A DNA stretch of 64,000 nt from Acidimicrobiaceae bacterium (GCA_016722025.1 JADKGZ010000007.1:124001-188000), one strand, 5' to 3'. Positions 43,705-52,182 are shown, counted from the first letter of the stretch. Numbers and translations: made by a program. Notes: generated by a model not told the origin, from the sequence alone.

Positions 43705-44409
43705 TCAGTGACCCATGCCCAGCCCGCCGTCGACGGGGATGACCGCGCCGGTGATGTAGGCACCGTCGGCCGAGGCGAGGAACGCGACCACGCCGGCGAT
43801 CTCTTCGGGCGTCGCCACGCGGCCCAGCGGCACCGCCGCGGTGAGCTCGGCGAGGCGCTTCTCGCCCAGCGCAGCGGTCATGTCGGTGGCCACCGGGCCG
43901 GGGGCGACGACGTTGCACGTGATGCTGCGCGAGCCCAGCTCGCGAGCAACGGAGCGTGCGAAACCGACCAGGCCCGCCTTGGATGCCGCGTAGTTCGCTT
44001 GACCTGCGGAGCCGAGGAGGCCGACCACGGACGACATCAGGATGATGCGCCCGCGGCGTGCGCGCAGCATGCCCTGCGACGCTCGCTTGGTGACGCGGAA
44101 GGCGGCCGTGAGGTTGGCGTCGATGACCGACGTGAAGTCGGCCTCGCTCATGCGCAGCAGCAGGCCGTCGTTGGTGATGCCGGCGTTGGACACGAGCACT
44201 TCCACCGGGCCGAGCTCGGCCTCGACGGCGGTGAACGCGGCATCGACCGAGGCCGTCGATGTGACATCGCACTGGACGGCGAAGAGGCCGAGCGGGGGAG
44301 GCGACGAGTGGTAGGTGACGGCGACTCGGTCGCCGAGCGCGGCGAAGCGCTGCGCGCACGCGAGACCGATGCCTCGTGAGCCGCCGGTGACGAGCACCAC
44401 GCGGCTCAT
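43705..44409 (-). CDS. fabG: 3-Oxoacyl-ACP reductase (FabG)
   Basis: A 234-residue SDR. TGGSRGIG (8-15) binds NADPH, VSNAGIT is the NAG motif, and the catalytic Ser127, Tyr140 and Lys144 are all in place (MSSVVG...NYAASKAG). The C-terminus GAVIPVDGGLGM is the FabG pattern. The location within the FAS II operon supports this role. The ATG overlaps the fabH stop. Confidence 0.93.
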   Translation of the reverse strand: MSRVVLVTGGSRGIGLACAQRFAALGDRVAVTYHSSPPPLGLFAVQCDVTSTASVDAAFTAVEAELGPVEVLVSNAGITNDGLLLRMSEADFTSVIDANLTAAFRVTKRASQGMLRARRGRIILMSSVVGLLGSAGQANYAASKAGLVGFARSVARELGSRSITCNVVAPGPVATDMTAALGEKRLAELTAAVPLGRVATPEEIAGVVAFLASADGAYITGAVIPVDGGLGMGH

Positions 44410-45389
44410 GGCAGCACAGCCGGATCAGCACCGTCGGCGGTGGTGCCGCCCCAGCGCAGGACCGCACTGGCCGCGGTCATGCCCGCGCCGAAACCGACCA
44501 GCAGCACGAGATCGCCCTTCTTCACGCGGCCGTTGTCGAGTGCATCGGCGAGCGCGAGGGGGATGGAGGCCGACGACGTGTTGCCCGTGCGATGCAGCAC
44601 CAGTGCGGTCTTCTCCATCGGCAGGCCGAGCCGGTCGAGCGATGCCTGGATGATGCGGATGTTGGCTTGGTGCGGCACCACGAGGGCCACCTCGTCGGCA
44701 GTGATGCCGGCGTGGTTCATGCTCTTGGTGGCGGAGTCGACCATGATGCGCACTGCGCGGCGGAAGACCTCCTTGCCGTCCATCTGGATGAGACCACCGA
44801 CCTCGGAGTAGAGGAACTTCTCGGCGGCGCCGTCGGCGTCGAGATCCCAGCCCAGCAGTTGGCCATGGCCCTCTACCGCCTCGAGCACCACTGCTGCGCT
44901 GCCGTCGGCGAACAGGATGGCCGTGTTGCGATCCGTCCAGTCGGTGATGCGAGCGAGCGTGTCGGTGCCGATGACCAGCACCTTCTTGGCGCCCATGGCG
45001 ATCATCCCGTGGGCCTGCACCAGGGCGTAGACGAAGCCGCTGCACGCGGCGTTCACGTCGTATGCGCCGCAGCTGAGGCCGAGCTGGTGCTGCACCGTCG
45101 CCGCACTGGCCGGCACGACGCGATCCGGGGTGGTGGTGGCGAGCACGAGCGCGTCGATGGACGAGAGCTCGACCCCCGACATCTCCAACGTGGCGCGGCC
45201 GCTCTCCACCGAGAGACCGACGGTGCTGCCGCCGACGTGGCGCTGGTGGATGCCGGTGCGATCGACGATCCAGTCGTGGGAGGTGTCGATGGTCTGCTCG
45301 AGATCGTGGTTGGTGATCACCTTCAGCGGCAGCGCGCTGCCCCAGCCGGTGATGACGGCGCCACGAACGTTGGGCGGGATTGCTGGCAT
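44406..45389 (-). CDS. fabH: 3-Oxoacyl-ACP synthase III (FabH)
   Basis: A 327-residue initiating condensing enzyme. The catalytic Cys116 is in NAACSGFVYAL, His in VVPHQANIRII and Asn in RTGNTSSASIP. ADGSAAVVLEAVE and the C-terminal LLVGFGAGMTAASAVLRW are typical. It begins two bases after the fabD stop in the same operon. Confidence 0.95.
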   Translation of the reverse strand: MPAIPPNVRGAVITGWGSALPLKVITNHDLEQTIDTSHDWIVDRTGIHQRHVGGSTVGLSVESGRATLEMSGVELSSIDALVLATTTPDRVVPASAATVQHQLGLSCGAYDVNAACSGFVYALVQAHGMIAMGAKKVLVIGTDTLARITDWTDRNTAILFADGSAAVVLEAVEGHGQLLGWDLDADGAAEKFLYSEVGGLIQMDGKEVFRRAVRIMVDSATKSMNHAGITADEVALVVPHQANIRIIQASLDRLGLPMEKTALVLHRTGNTSSASIPLALADALDNGRVKKGDLVLLVGFGAGMTAASAVLRWGGTTADGADPAVLP

Positions 45390-45391
45390 GG

Positions 45392-46567
45392 TTACACCGT
45401 CCTCAACCAGGCGATGGGTTGGCGCAGGGTGACTCGTTCGCCGGCCATCGCGATGTAGCTCTGCAGGACCCCGGCGAAGGGTGAGCGCACCTCGGTGTCG
45501 CCGACGTGGCCCAGCACGGTGCCCACTGCGATGTGCGCGCCGTCGTTGACATCACCGAGCGGTGCGAACACGCCGGCGGCGGGGCTCACCACCAACCGCT
45601 CGACCGCGAACAGGTGCTCGCCCTCGTGCTGCCGTGCAGCGTGGGGCGCGCCGGCATCGAGCCACTCGAGCAGCCGGTCGAGCTCGTCGGGCGTGGAGAC
45701 GGAGATGGTGCGGGCGCCCTCGACGGTGCGCTTGGCCATGCCGGTGAGCACGCCGCCCGGGCCCAGCTCGACGAAGTCGTGCACGCCCATCTCGGCCATG
45801 GCGAGCAGGCAGTGCTTCCAGCGAACGGGGCTGCTGAGCTGTGCGGAGAGCAGGCTGCTCCACTCGGAGCCGGCAGCGTGGGCCAACGAGTCGACGTTGG
45901 AGATGACCGGCACCTCGGTGTCGCGCGGGTCGGCTGCCGCGATTGCCTTGCGCAGGCGGTCGCGGGCCGGAGCCATGTACGGCGTGTGGAACGCGCCCGA
46001 CACCTGCAGCGGCATGACCTTCTTGGCGCCGAGCTCCTTGGCGACCGCCGCAGCAGCGGCCACCCCTTCCGGGGAACCGGCGATGACCACCTGGCCCGGA
46101 GCGTTGAAGTTGGCGACCCAGACGTCGCTGTCGGCTCGGCGGCAGGCCACTTCGACCTGGTCGTCGTCGAGCCCGAGCACCGCTGCCATGGTGCCGATGT
46201 TGTCGTTGCCGGCGTGGAACATGGCATCGGATCGCTCGCACACCAGCCGCACGCCTTCGTCGAACCCGAGCGCACCGGTGGCGGTGAGCGCGGTGTACTC
46301 GCCGAGGCTGTGACCGGCGCAGAAGCTGGGCTCGATGCCCAACCGCTCGACGGCATCCAGCACCATCAGGCTGGACACGAACGTGGTGAGCTGAGCGTTG
46401 CGGGTGTCGCGCAGCTCGTCGGCGTCGGCGTCGAGCAGCAGCCGGGCGACATCGCGCTCGGCCACCTCGGACGCCTCTGCGACCAGTTCCCAGCTGTCGT
46501 GGTCGGCCCAGGGGCGACCCATGCCCGGCCGCTGAGAGCCCTGGCCCGGGAAGGTGAACGCAAGCAT
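45392..46567 (-). CDS. fabD: Malonyl-CoA:ACP transacylase with extra C-terminal lipoyl-like domain
   Basis: FabD loads malonyl groups on ACP. Residues 1-300 are a normal acyltransferase: FTFPGQGSQRPGM, nucleophile Ser87 in CAGHSLGEYTAL and His in SGAFHTPYM, ELGPGGVLTG. Residues 318-391 form an added domain with a biotinyl/lipoyl-like (barrel-sandwich) pattern, SPAAGVFAPL ... GTVLGHVGDTEVRSPFAGVLQSYIAMAGERV..RQPIAWL. The usual modified Lys (MKM or DK) is absent. The ATG at 46565-46567 has a TACGCT box nine bases upstream and starts the FAS II operon. Confidence 0.92.
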   Translation of the reverse strand: MLAFTFPGQGSQRPGMGRPWADHDSWELVAEASEVAERDVARLLLDADADELRDTRNAQLTTFVSSLMVLDAVERLGIEPSFCAGHSLGEYTALTATGALGFDEGVRLVCERSDAMFHAGNDNIGTMAAVLGLDDDQVEVACRRADSDVWVANFNAPGQVVIAGSPEGVAAAAAVAKELGAKKVMPLQVSGAFHTPYMAPARDRLRKAIAAADPRDTEVPVISNVDSLAHAAGSEWSSLLSAQLSSPVRWKHCLLAMAEMGVHDFVELGPGGVLTGMAKRTVEGARTISVSTPDELDRLLEWLDAGAPHAARQHEGEHLFAVERLVVSPAAGVFAPLGDVNDGAHIAVGTVLGHVGDTEVRSPFAGVLQSYIAMAGERVTLRQPIAWLRTV

Positions 46568-46576
46568 GATGCGGAG

Positions 46577-46582
46577 AGCGTA
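46577..46582 (-). promoter_or_regulatory. -10 box TACGCT of FAS II operon
   Basis: TACGCT on the minus strand ends nine bases before the fabD ATG. It is the probable promoter of fabD-fabH-fabG-acpP-fabF. Confidence 0.4.
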
Positions 46583-46676
46583 GACGGTTACCGATGGGTA
46601 CTCCCGGCTACCCGCCGGTAACGACAACGTCGTCGCTCGGGCGGCCGCTGGCCCGGTAGCCTTCTGCCGGTCACTC

Positions 46677-46762
46677 GCCCGAGTGGCGGAATGGCAGACG
46701 CGACGGACTCAAAATCCGTTGTCCGAAAGGGCGTGTGGGTTCGAGTCCCACCTCGGGCACCA
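46677..46762 (+). tRNA. tRNA-Leu (anticodon CAA)
   Basis: An 86-base type II tRNA with encoded CCA. The acceptor GCCCGAG pairs with CTCGGGC, the anticodon stem ACGGA/TCCGT frames the loop CTCAAAA, giving anticodon CAA (codon UUG). A long variable arm and the T arm GTGGG-TTCGAGT-CCCAC are present. Confidence 0.95.
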
Positions 46763-46899
46763 ACGAGGCACGTTCCATGCCCTGGACGGCGACGCCACAA
46801 CGCGCTCAACGACGGCGGATCGTCCCAGGTGCACTCGACCCTGTGCTGGTTGTCACGGACGGCGACCGACGATTACTCGCCCTGTGCCACGATTTCCCC

Positions 46900-47775
46900 A
46901 TGACGGTCTTGTCGTCCCACATCCGCCAGCACAGGGGCGCCCTCGCCGTCACCTACTGCGCTGTGGTGATCGAGAACACCTTCGAGTTGTTGTACCCATT
47001 CGCCATCGGTCTTGCAGTCGACGACCTGCTCGACGATGCGTATCGCGGTCTCCTCGTGTTCGTGGCGGTCTCGCTGGCGCACACGGCGGTTGCCATCGCA
47101 CGGCAGTGGTACGACGCCCGATCGTTCAACCACCTCTACGCCGACATGGCGTCAGCGCTGGTCGCCGAGCAGCGGGTCCAGGGTGTGGCGACCACCTCCG
47201 TGGTGGCCCGCACTGCGCTGGTGGCCGAGTACGTCGACTTCCTGCAGGTGGCTGTGGTCGCAGCGATCACGGCGGCGTTCGCGGTGGTGGGCTCGTTGAT
47301 CATGCTCTTCGTCTACGACCCGCAGTTGGGGGCCGTGGCCGCGGCCGTCGCGATTCCAGTCGCAGTGCTCAACCGCCGGCTGGTGCGGCGGTCCAGCCGG
47401 ATCTTCCGACCGCTCAACGATGAGTCCGAGCTCGAGGTGTCGACGATCGACAACGGCTCGCCGGACGAAGTGCGCCACCACTTCAAGGTGATCGCCCGAC
47501 ACTGGATCCGCCTGTCCGACGTCGAGGCAACCAGCTGGGGAGTGGTGGACCTGATTGGTCTCGGCCTCTCTGTCTTCGCGTTGGTGCACGTCACCCGCAA
47601 TGCGGGAGAGGTCGGCACCATCTTCGCGGTCATCGCGTACGTCTGGGCCTACCTCGGCGGCTTCGACCAGGTGCCCTCGGTGCTGCAACGAGTGTCGAAC
47701 CTCGGTGACATCCGCCGCCGTCTCGACGCTGCGGCCGCAGGCGACGACGCCGAGCCGACGTCACCGCAGGACTGA
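46900..47775 (+). CDS. Six-helix membrane protein, ABC-transporter-TMD-like without ATPase
   Basis: A 291-residue membrane protein with about six hydrophobic helices grouped as in the transmembrane half of ABC exporters (VVIENTFELLYPFAIGLAVDDLL, LVFVAVSLAHTAVAIARQWYDAR, a central pair, VVDLIGLGLSVFALVHV and a last helix). No nucleotide-binding domain follows, nor is one adjacent. It resembles the ABC_membrane_3-type stand-alone domain. ATG 46900 is chosen because the frame upstream runs into the tRNA. Function unknown. Confidence 0.65.
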   Translation: MTVLSSHIRQHRGALAVTYCAVVIENTFELLYPFAIGLAVDDLLDDAYRGLLVFVAVSLAHTAVAIARQWYDARSFNHLYADMASALVAEQRVQGVATTSVVARTALVAEYVDFLQVAVVAAITAAFAVVGSLIMLFVYDPQLGAVAAAVAIPVAVLNRRLVRRSSRIFRPLNDESELEVSTIDNGSPDEVRHHFKVIARHWIRLSDVEATSWGVVDLIGLGLSVFALVHVTRNAGEVGTIFAVIAYVWAYLGGFDQVPSVLQRVSNLGDIRRRLDAAAAGDDAEPTSPQD

Positions 47776-47875
47776 CCCGTGAGACATCACATGCCTGTGG
47801 CGATCCGCCCCTGCGCGAGCGATGTCGTCAGTCAGCATGACCATTCACGCCTCCGGCGGGGTGAGGTGGTGGCGG

Positions 47876-48448
47876 TCAGCTGGTGACGATGGCTACCAGC
47901 CCGGCACGGAAGTGTTCCAGCGTCGGAGTGACCGCCGCGGCCGACTTGCCCTCGTCGTCGTAGCGGCGCAGTTCCACCGCCGCTGCGGCGTGAGGAAGCG
48001 CTGCGAACGCTGCGGAGTCGGCGTCGGTGAGCGGTCCGCCCTGCAACGACAGGCTGAGCACCGATGCCGGCGACAGCCGTGCGAGGTAGCCGGGCTCGGT
48101 GGCACAGAGGTAGCGCTTCGCTGCCACGTGCAACCGAATCGGCTCGACGACTTCCGGGCCGAACCACGGGGCGAGCCAGCGAGCAGCAACCTCCTCGTGA
48201 GCGGTGTCGATGCCGTGGTCGGCCGCATCGTCGGCCAGGCCGTGCACCAGGTGGCCGAGGTCGTGCAGCAGCGTTGCGGCGACCACCGCTGGCGCCGCGC
48301 CGGCGGCCTCGGCGAGTGCTGCAGACTGCAGCATGTGATCGGTCATCGACACCGGTTCACCCAGGTACGCCTGGTCGCCGCGAGCGCGGTAGAGGTGGAA
48401 GATGCCGTCGATCACCTCGTCGGCCTTTCGTGGCTCGATCGAGTTCAT
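47876..48448 (-). CDS. HD-domain phosphonate oxygenase (TmpB/PhnZ-like)
   Basis: A 190-residue mixed-valent diiron HD oxygenase that cleaves the C-P bond of a 1-hydroxyphosphonate. The PhnZ metal and gating residues recur with identical spacing: Tyr28, Glu31 and His38 in AYLGEPVSMTDHMLQ, His62-Asp63 in LLHDLGH, and His84, with a further His at 107. Unlike ordinary HD phosphohydrolases, the Y..E......H.LQ pattern is specific to this oxygenase group. The ATG overlaps the stop of the 2-oxoglutarate oxygenase gene. Products would be phosphate and glycine or glycine betaine. Confidence 0.82.
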   Translation of the reverse strand: MNSIEPRKADEVIDGIFHLYRARGDQAYLGEPVSMTDHMLQSAALAEAAGAAPAVVAATLLHDLGHLVHGLADDAADHGIDTAHEEVAARWLAPWFGPEVVEPIRLHVAAKRYLCATEPGYLARLSPASVLSLSLQGGPLTDADSAAFAALPHAAAAVELRRYDDEGKSAAAVTPTLEHFRAGLVAIVTS

Positions 48449-49587
48449 CGCTCACCGTCGCGTGCCCTGCCCAGCACCGCATGCGTGCTGCGCAGCCCGT
48501 CGATGTCGGCGTAGCAGCCCTGCAGGTGGCGAGTGCCGACGGATGCAGCAGTCGACGCGGCGAACGCTGTTCGGCCGTGCAGTACGCGGCGGTTGTCGAC
48601 GATGAACAGGTCGCCCGGATCCAGTCGCAGCCGGTACTGCAATCGTGGCTCGGTCAACAGCCGGGTGAAAAGGAGGTAGGCGTCGTACCACGCCGTCAGG
48701 TCGTCGGCCTGCAGATCATCGTGGGGGAGGGCAGAGGGTTGCATCGATCGGCTGTTGCAGCGCACGGCACGTACCGATCCGTCGGGAAGCAGCTCTACCA
48801 GCGGCGCCGACGCGCGCAACTCGGTGGTGTCATCGAGGTAGGCGAACGAGACGGGTCGCGAGGACAGCAGCGCGAAGCCTGCAGGCAGCGCAGCGCGTAC
48901 CTCGGCCGCTACCTGGAAGCCGTCGACCAACAGGTTCTCGCCGCCGCTGATGCTGGATTGCAGGCAGTGCAGCAACTGCAACGAGGGCACCGGGTCGCGG
49001 TAGGGGTTGTCGGTGTGAGCGGCCAACCCGAGGGACGTGTTGGCGAGGTTGCTGGGCTCGGCGATCGAGCGCACGTCGAAGAAGCGGCCGTAGTTGGTGA
49101 CACGAACATGACCGAACAACTCGGCGACACGAGCGACCTCGCCATCGGCCACCGGCACGCGGCGCAGCATGCCGAAGCCGAGGCGATCGATGCCGGCGAG
49201 CCACTCGGCCATCGCTGCTGGGTGACGGGTGATGTCGTCGTACTGAGCAACCGGCGCCACGACGGTTGCCGCGTCCCACAACGTTGGTGCGGTGCGCGCC
49301 GGTGCGGGCGCGGCTCGCAGGCTCTCCAACCGATACGTGCTGCGGTGGTTGTTCTCCGACCAGGTGACGGTGAGGTGATCTGACGCGTCGAGCACTGCAT
49401 CGAGGATGTTGAGGTCGGGGGGCATCGTGGCCGGGTCGTACAGCCGTTGCCCGCTGGCGTGGCGGCACTCGCCGCACGGGCAACGGTCGCGCAACCAGGT
49501 GAACGGGGCGCGGGTGCCGTCGGGCAGCACCAGTCGGCGGCGGGCGACATCGATGGTGACGCCGGCGATCGGATCGGAACTCAACAT
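48445..49587 (-). CDS. 2-Oxoglutarate/Fe(II) phosphonate hydroxylase (TmpA-like)
   Basis: A 380-residue TauD/gamma-butyrobetaine-hydroxylase-family enzyme. The N-terminal zinc domain has Cys36, Cys38 and Cys41 (RCPCGEC). The iron ligands are His191-x-Asp193 in AHTDNPY and a distal His337 in DNRRVLHGR. Taken alone it could be a betaine or carnitine-type hydroxylase, but the overlapping TmpB/PhnZ-like gene points to 1-hydroxylation of 2-(trimethylamino)ethylphosphonate or a related aminophosphonate. The ATG lies inside a palindrome and has no Shine-Dalgarno sequence. Confidence 0.82.
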   Translation of the reverse strand: MLSSDPIAGVTIDVARRRLVLPDGTRAPFTWLRDRCPCGECRHASGQRLYDPATMPPDLNILDAVLDASDHLTVTWSENNHRSTYRLESLRAAPAPARTAPTLWDAATVVAPVAQYDDITRHPAAMAEWLAGIDRLGFGMLRRVPVADGEVARVAELFGHVRVTNYGRFFDVRSIAEPSNLANTSLGLAAHTDNPYRDPVPSLQLLHCLQSSISGGENLLVDGFQVAAEVRAALPAGFALLSSRPVSFAYLDDTTELRASAPLVELLPDGSVRAVRCNSRSMQPSALPHDDLQADDLTAWYDAYLLFTRLLTEPRLQYRLRLDPGDLFIVDNRRVLHGRTAFAASTAASVGTRHLQGCYADIDGLRSTHAVLGRARDGER

Positions 49588-49599
49588 ATCTATATATGT
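49584..49599. promoter_or_regulatory. Palindrome ACATAT-CTAT-ATATGT at tmpA-like start
   Basis: A perfect 6-bp inverted repeat, very AT-rich in a GC-rich context, overlapping the start codon of the TmpA-like gene (49585-49587). On the minus strand TACATA (49595-49600) would serve as a -10 box seven bases from the ATG. It is 41 bases from the divergent gntR start, so it is a candidate operator for that regulator. Confidence 0.5.
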
Positions 49600-49627
49600 A
49601 GCCGACTGCCGCAGGCATGTCCAGCAC

Positions 49628-49633
49628 TACTCT
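49628..49633 (+). promoter_or_regulatory. -10 box TACTCT of gntR
   Basis: TACTCT, six bases before the ATG of the GntR regulator; leaderless spacing. Confidence 0.35.
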
Positions 49634-49639
49634 GACCAC

Positions 49640-50404
49640 ATGCACAGCCGGCCGCCATCCGCTCCTCGCTACGTGGTGGTCGCAGGCCTGCTCCGCGACG
49701 CCATCATCGCCGGTCGCCACCCGCTGGGGTCGTCGCTGCCCTCCGAGCGGCAGTTGATGGAGGCGCACGGCATCGCTCGCGGCACAGCTCGCCACGCCAT
49801 CTCGCTGCTCGTCGAAGAAGGCACCGCCGCTGTTCGCCGCGGCGCACAGGCGGTGGTGATCGCGGCGCCACCACCGCCGGAGCAGACGTTGTCGGAGCTG
49901 CTCAGCTTCTCGGCATGGGCCCGGTCGCTGGGCTGCGAGCCGTCGGGGCGCGTGATCGCACTCTCACGGCGCACGGCCACGCCCGACGACACGGCGGCGC
50001 TCGCGCTGGGGGCCGACGAGCCGGTGTGGGATCTCACGCGTGTGCGAATGCTCGATGGGCGAGCCGTGATGATCGAGCGATCCACCTACCCGCACCGCAT
50101 CGGGCAGATCGTGGCCGCCCTCGACCTGGAGCGCGTGTCCATCACGTCGGCGCTGCTCGATCACGACATCCACCTTGCGAGAGCGCGGCACACCATCGAT
50201 GCCCGGCCGGCGTCGGCCGACGATGCATCGCTGCTCGGTGTCGAGGAGGGTGCACCGTTGCTGCGGGTGCGCCGGTTGGCCACCTCGCCGCTGGGCGAGC
50301 CGCTGGAGCGCGGTGAAGACCGCTACCTGGGCGATGCCGTTGCCTTCTCCGTCGACAACGTCGCTCGTCAGGCGAGCACCCGGCGCACCGCCGACCGCTC
50401 GTGA
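49640..50404 (+). CDS. GntR-family regulator with UTRA domain (PhnF/HutC subfamily)
   Basis: A 254-residue regulator. The winged helix at about 10-75 contains RDAIIAGRHPLGSSLPSERQLMEAHGIARGTARHAI, and the UTRA ligand-binding domain spans about 95-245 (VWDLTRVRMLDGRAVMIERSTYP, LGVEEGAPLLRVRRLATSPLGEPLERGEDRYLGD). It is divergent from the TmpA/TmpB-like pair, so it probably represses them and senses a phosphonate or a pathway intermediate. This is inferred from location. Confidence 0.85.
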   Translation: MHSRPPSAPRYVVVAGLLRDAIIAGRHPLGSSLPSERQLMEAHGIARGTARHAISLLVEEGTAAVRRGAQAVVIAAPPPPEQTLSELLSFSAWARSLGCEPSGRVIALSRRTATPDDTAALALGADEPVWDLTRVRMLDGRAVMIERSTYPHRIGQIVAALDLERVSITSALLDHDIHLARARHTIDARPASADDASLLGVEEGAPLLRVRRLATSPLGEPLERGEDRYLGDAVAFSVDNVARQASTRRTADRS

Positions 50405-50418
50405 CGCCGCTGCAGCGG

Positions 50419-52170
50419 TCAGGTGCGCGGTCGCTGCTTCGCCATTGCCTCCACGATGAGCCTGCCGGGCGAACTGCGCAGGATCTCGCCGGAGGTGCCG
50501 GGCAGGCGGCGGCACCAGTTGGGGTGTTCGTCGCCCAGCGTGCCGGGGTGGTTGGGGCGGTCGGCGCTGCCGGCCAGATCATCGAGGCCGGCCAGGCACA
50601 GCCGAGCCTCACTCGCTGCAACCTGGCGATGCAGTTCCACGGACGCGGCAACGGGTGTGGTCGCCGACACGGCGGATTGCAGCGCCGCAGCCATCTCTGC
50701 GTTGCCGTCGGTGTGGTTCCAGACGCCGACCACCGTGGGCAGGTCGTGAGTGGTGACGGTGGCGAGGTTGTTGGCGGGCCAGTCGTGTGCGCTGGTGTCG
50801 AACCACCACACCTTGGTGCCCAGGATGCCGCTGTCGCGAAGCGCGCGATGCACTTCCGGTTCCACCGTGCCGAGATCTTCGCCGATCACGAAGGCACCGG
50901 CGCGGGTGGCCTCCAGGCGGATGATCGCGAGCAGCTCCGCTGACGGCAGTTGCACGTAGGTGCCGTCAGCGGGCGTGCCACCTTCTGGGATCCAGAACTG
51001 ACGGAAGAGGCCCATGACGTGATCGATGCGCAGACCGGCCATGCCATGGCAGGCCGCGCGCACCATGCCGATGAATGGTCGGTAGTGGGCCGCGCGCAGG
51101 CGAGACGGGATGAACGGCGGTAGACCCCAGGCTTGCCCGGCTGCGTTGAACGGATCGGGGGGTGCGCCGAGGCGCATGCTCAACGCCATCAGGTCTTGGT
51201 GAGCCCACGCGTCGGCGCCGTCAGGAGAACAACCGACTGCGAGGTCGCCGATCAGGCCCACTCCGGCAGCGGCCGCGGTGCGCTCGAGGGTGCGCGTGGT
51301 GAGCCACTGCAACCAAGCATGGAAGTCGCACGCGGTGGCGAAGTGGGCGTCCTGTGCCGGCAGCTGGCTCAATGCCGCACTGTCGGGGTGCCGGAAGTCG
51401 CCGGGCCACTGCGTCCAGCGGGGGCCGAGGCGCTCGGCGAGGGCGTTCCAAGAGCAGAACTGCTGCAGATCGGCCCCTTGTTGCTCGGCCCACGTGCGCC
51501 ACTCGGGCCCGTCGACCGCGCGGGTGAAGCGTTCGGCGAGTGCACGCCGGCGGGCCGGCCACGTGCTGTTGCGGTCGATGAGGCCGCCGGCGTCGTTGGC
51601 GACCGGCGAGGCTCCGTCGAGGGGCACCAGCATCGGGTTCAGCCAGCGGCGGGAGCTGGGGTAGTAGGGGCTCGTCTCCTGCGGAGTGGTGGGAGCCGGC
51701 GCGTGCAGAGGGCTGAGCAGCAGCGAGATGCCTCCGCGATCGCTGATCTGGCGGCCGAGCTCGGCGACGTCGCGCAGGTCGCCGATGCCCCAGCCGTCGG
51801 GGCGCCACAGCGAGTACACCTGCGCCGCGACGCCCCAGCCGTAGGGCGCTCGGATGCACGTGGTGGGGGAGACGATCAAGGCGGTGACCGGGCCTCCATC
51901 GAGAGGAGCGAGGCGGTGGTAGCCGATCGGCAGATCGCCTGGCAGTGCGTCGATGTCGCCGCGGTCGGTGCCGTCCTCCGTGATGAGCCGGCAGCGGCCG
52001 TTGAGCCACTGGGTGGCTCCTTCGTCGACGAACCACAGCGGGTCGGTAGCAACCGGCTCGCCCATCGCGGCACGCACGAGGTCGCGGGTGGCTGCCGGCG
52101 TGTCGTGCCAGGTGCCGTTCACCTCGTGGTAACCGTCGGCTACTCCCCATTCGTCGTACACGCTTCTCAT
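50419..52170 (-). CDS. malQ: 4-Alpha-glucanotransferase
   Basis: A 583-residue GH77 amylomaltase that rearranges alpha-1,4-glucans in maltodextrin and glycogen metabolism. The catalytic region reads LRIDHVMGLFRQFWIP (nucleophile Asp), VIGEDLGTV (acid/base Glu) and VTTHDLPTVVGVW (third Asp). SPYYPSSRRWLNPMLVPLD near the N-terminal side is typical. The ATG at 52168-52170 is preferred to much longer upstream extension. No other maltose genes are near. Confidence 0.93.
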   Translation of the reverse strand: MRSVYDEWGVADGYHEVNGTWHDTPAATRDLVRAAMGEPVATDPLWFVDEGATQWLNGRCRLITEDGTDRGDIDALPGDLPIGYHRLAPLDGGPVTALIVSPTTCIRAPYGWGVAAQVYSLWRPDGWGIGDLRDVAELGRQISDRGGISLLLSPLHAPAPTTPQETSPYYPSSRRWLNPMLVPLDGASPVANDAGGLIDRNSTWPARRRALAERFTRAVDGPEWRTWAEQQGADLQQFCSWNALAERLGPRWTQWPGDFRHPDSAALSQLPAQDAHFATACDFHAWLQWLTTRTLERTAAAAGVGLIGDLAVGCSPDGADAWAHQDLMALSMRLGAPPDPFNAAGQAWGLPPFIPSRLRAAHYRPFIGMVRAACHGMAGLRIDHVMGLFRQFWIPEGGTPADGTYVQLPSAELLAIIRLEATRAGAFVIGEDLGTVEPEVHRALRDSGILGTKVWWFDTSAHDWPANNLATVTTHDLPTVVGVWNHTDGNAEMAAALQSAVSATTPVAASVELHRQVAASEARLCLAGLDDLAGSADRPNHPGTLGDEHPNWCRRLPGTSGEILRSSPGRLIVEAMAKQRPRT

Positions 52171-52182
52171 TGTGCCGGTTCG

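Noticed and set aside
45506..46621. A 371-codon plus-strand frame opposite fabD
   Set aside because: Antisense shadow of FabD; no motifs and no start signals.
46677..46900. Integration site of a genomic island at tRNA-Leu
   Set aside because: No integrase, no repeated 3' tRNA end and no composition change were seen in the following genes.
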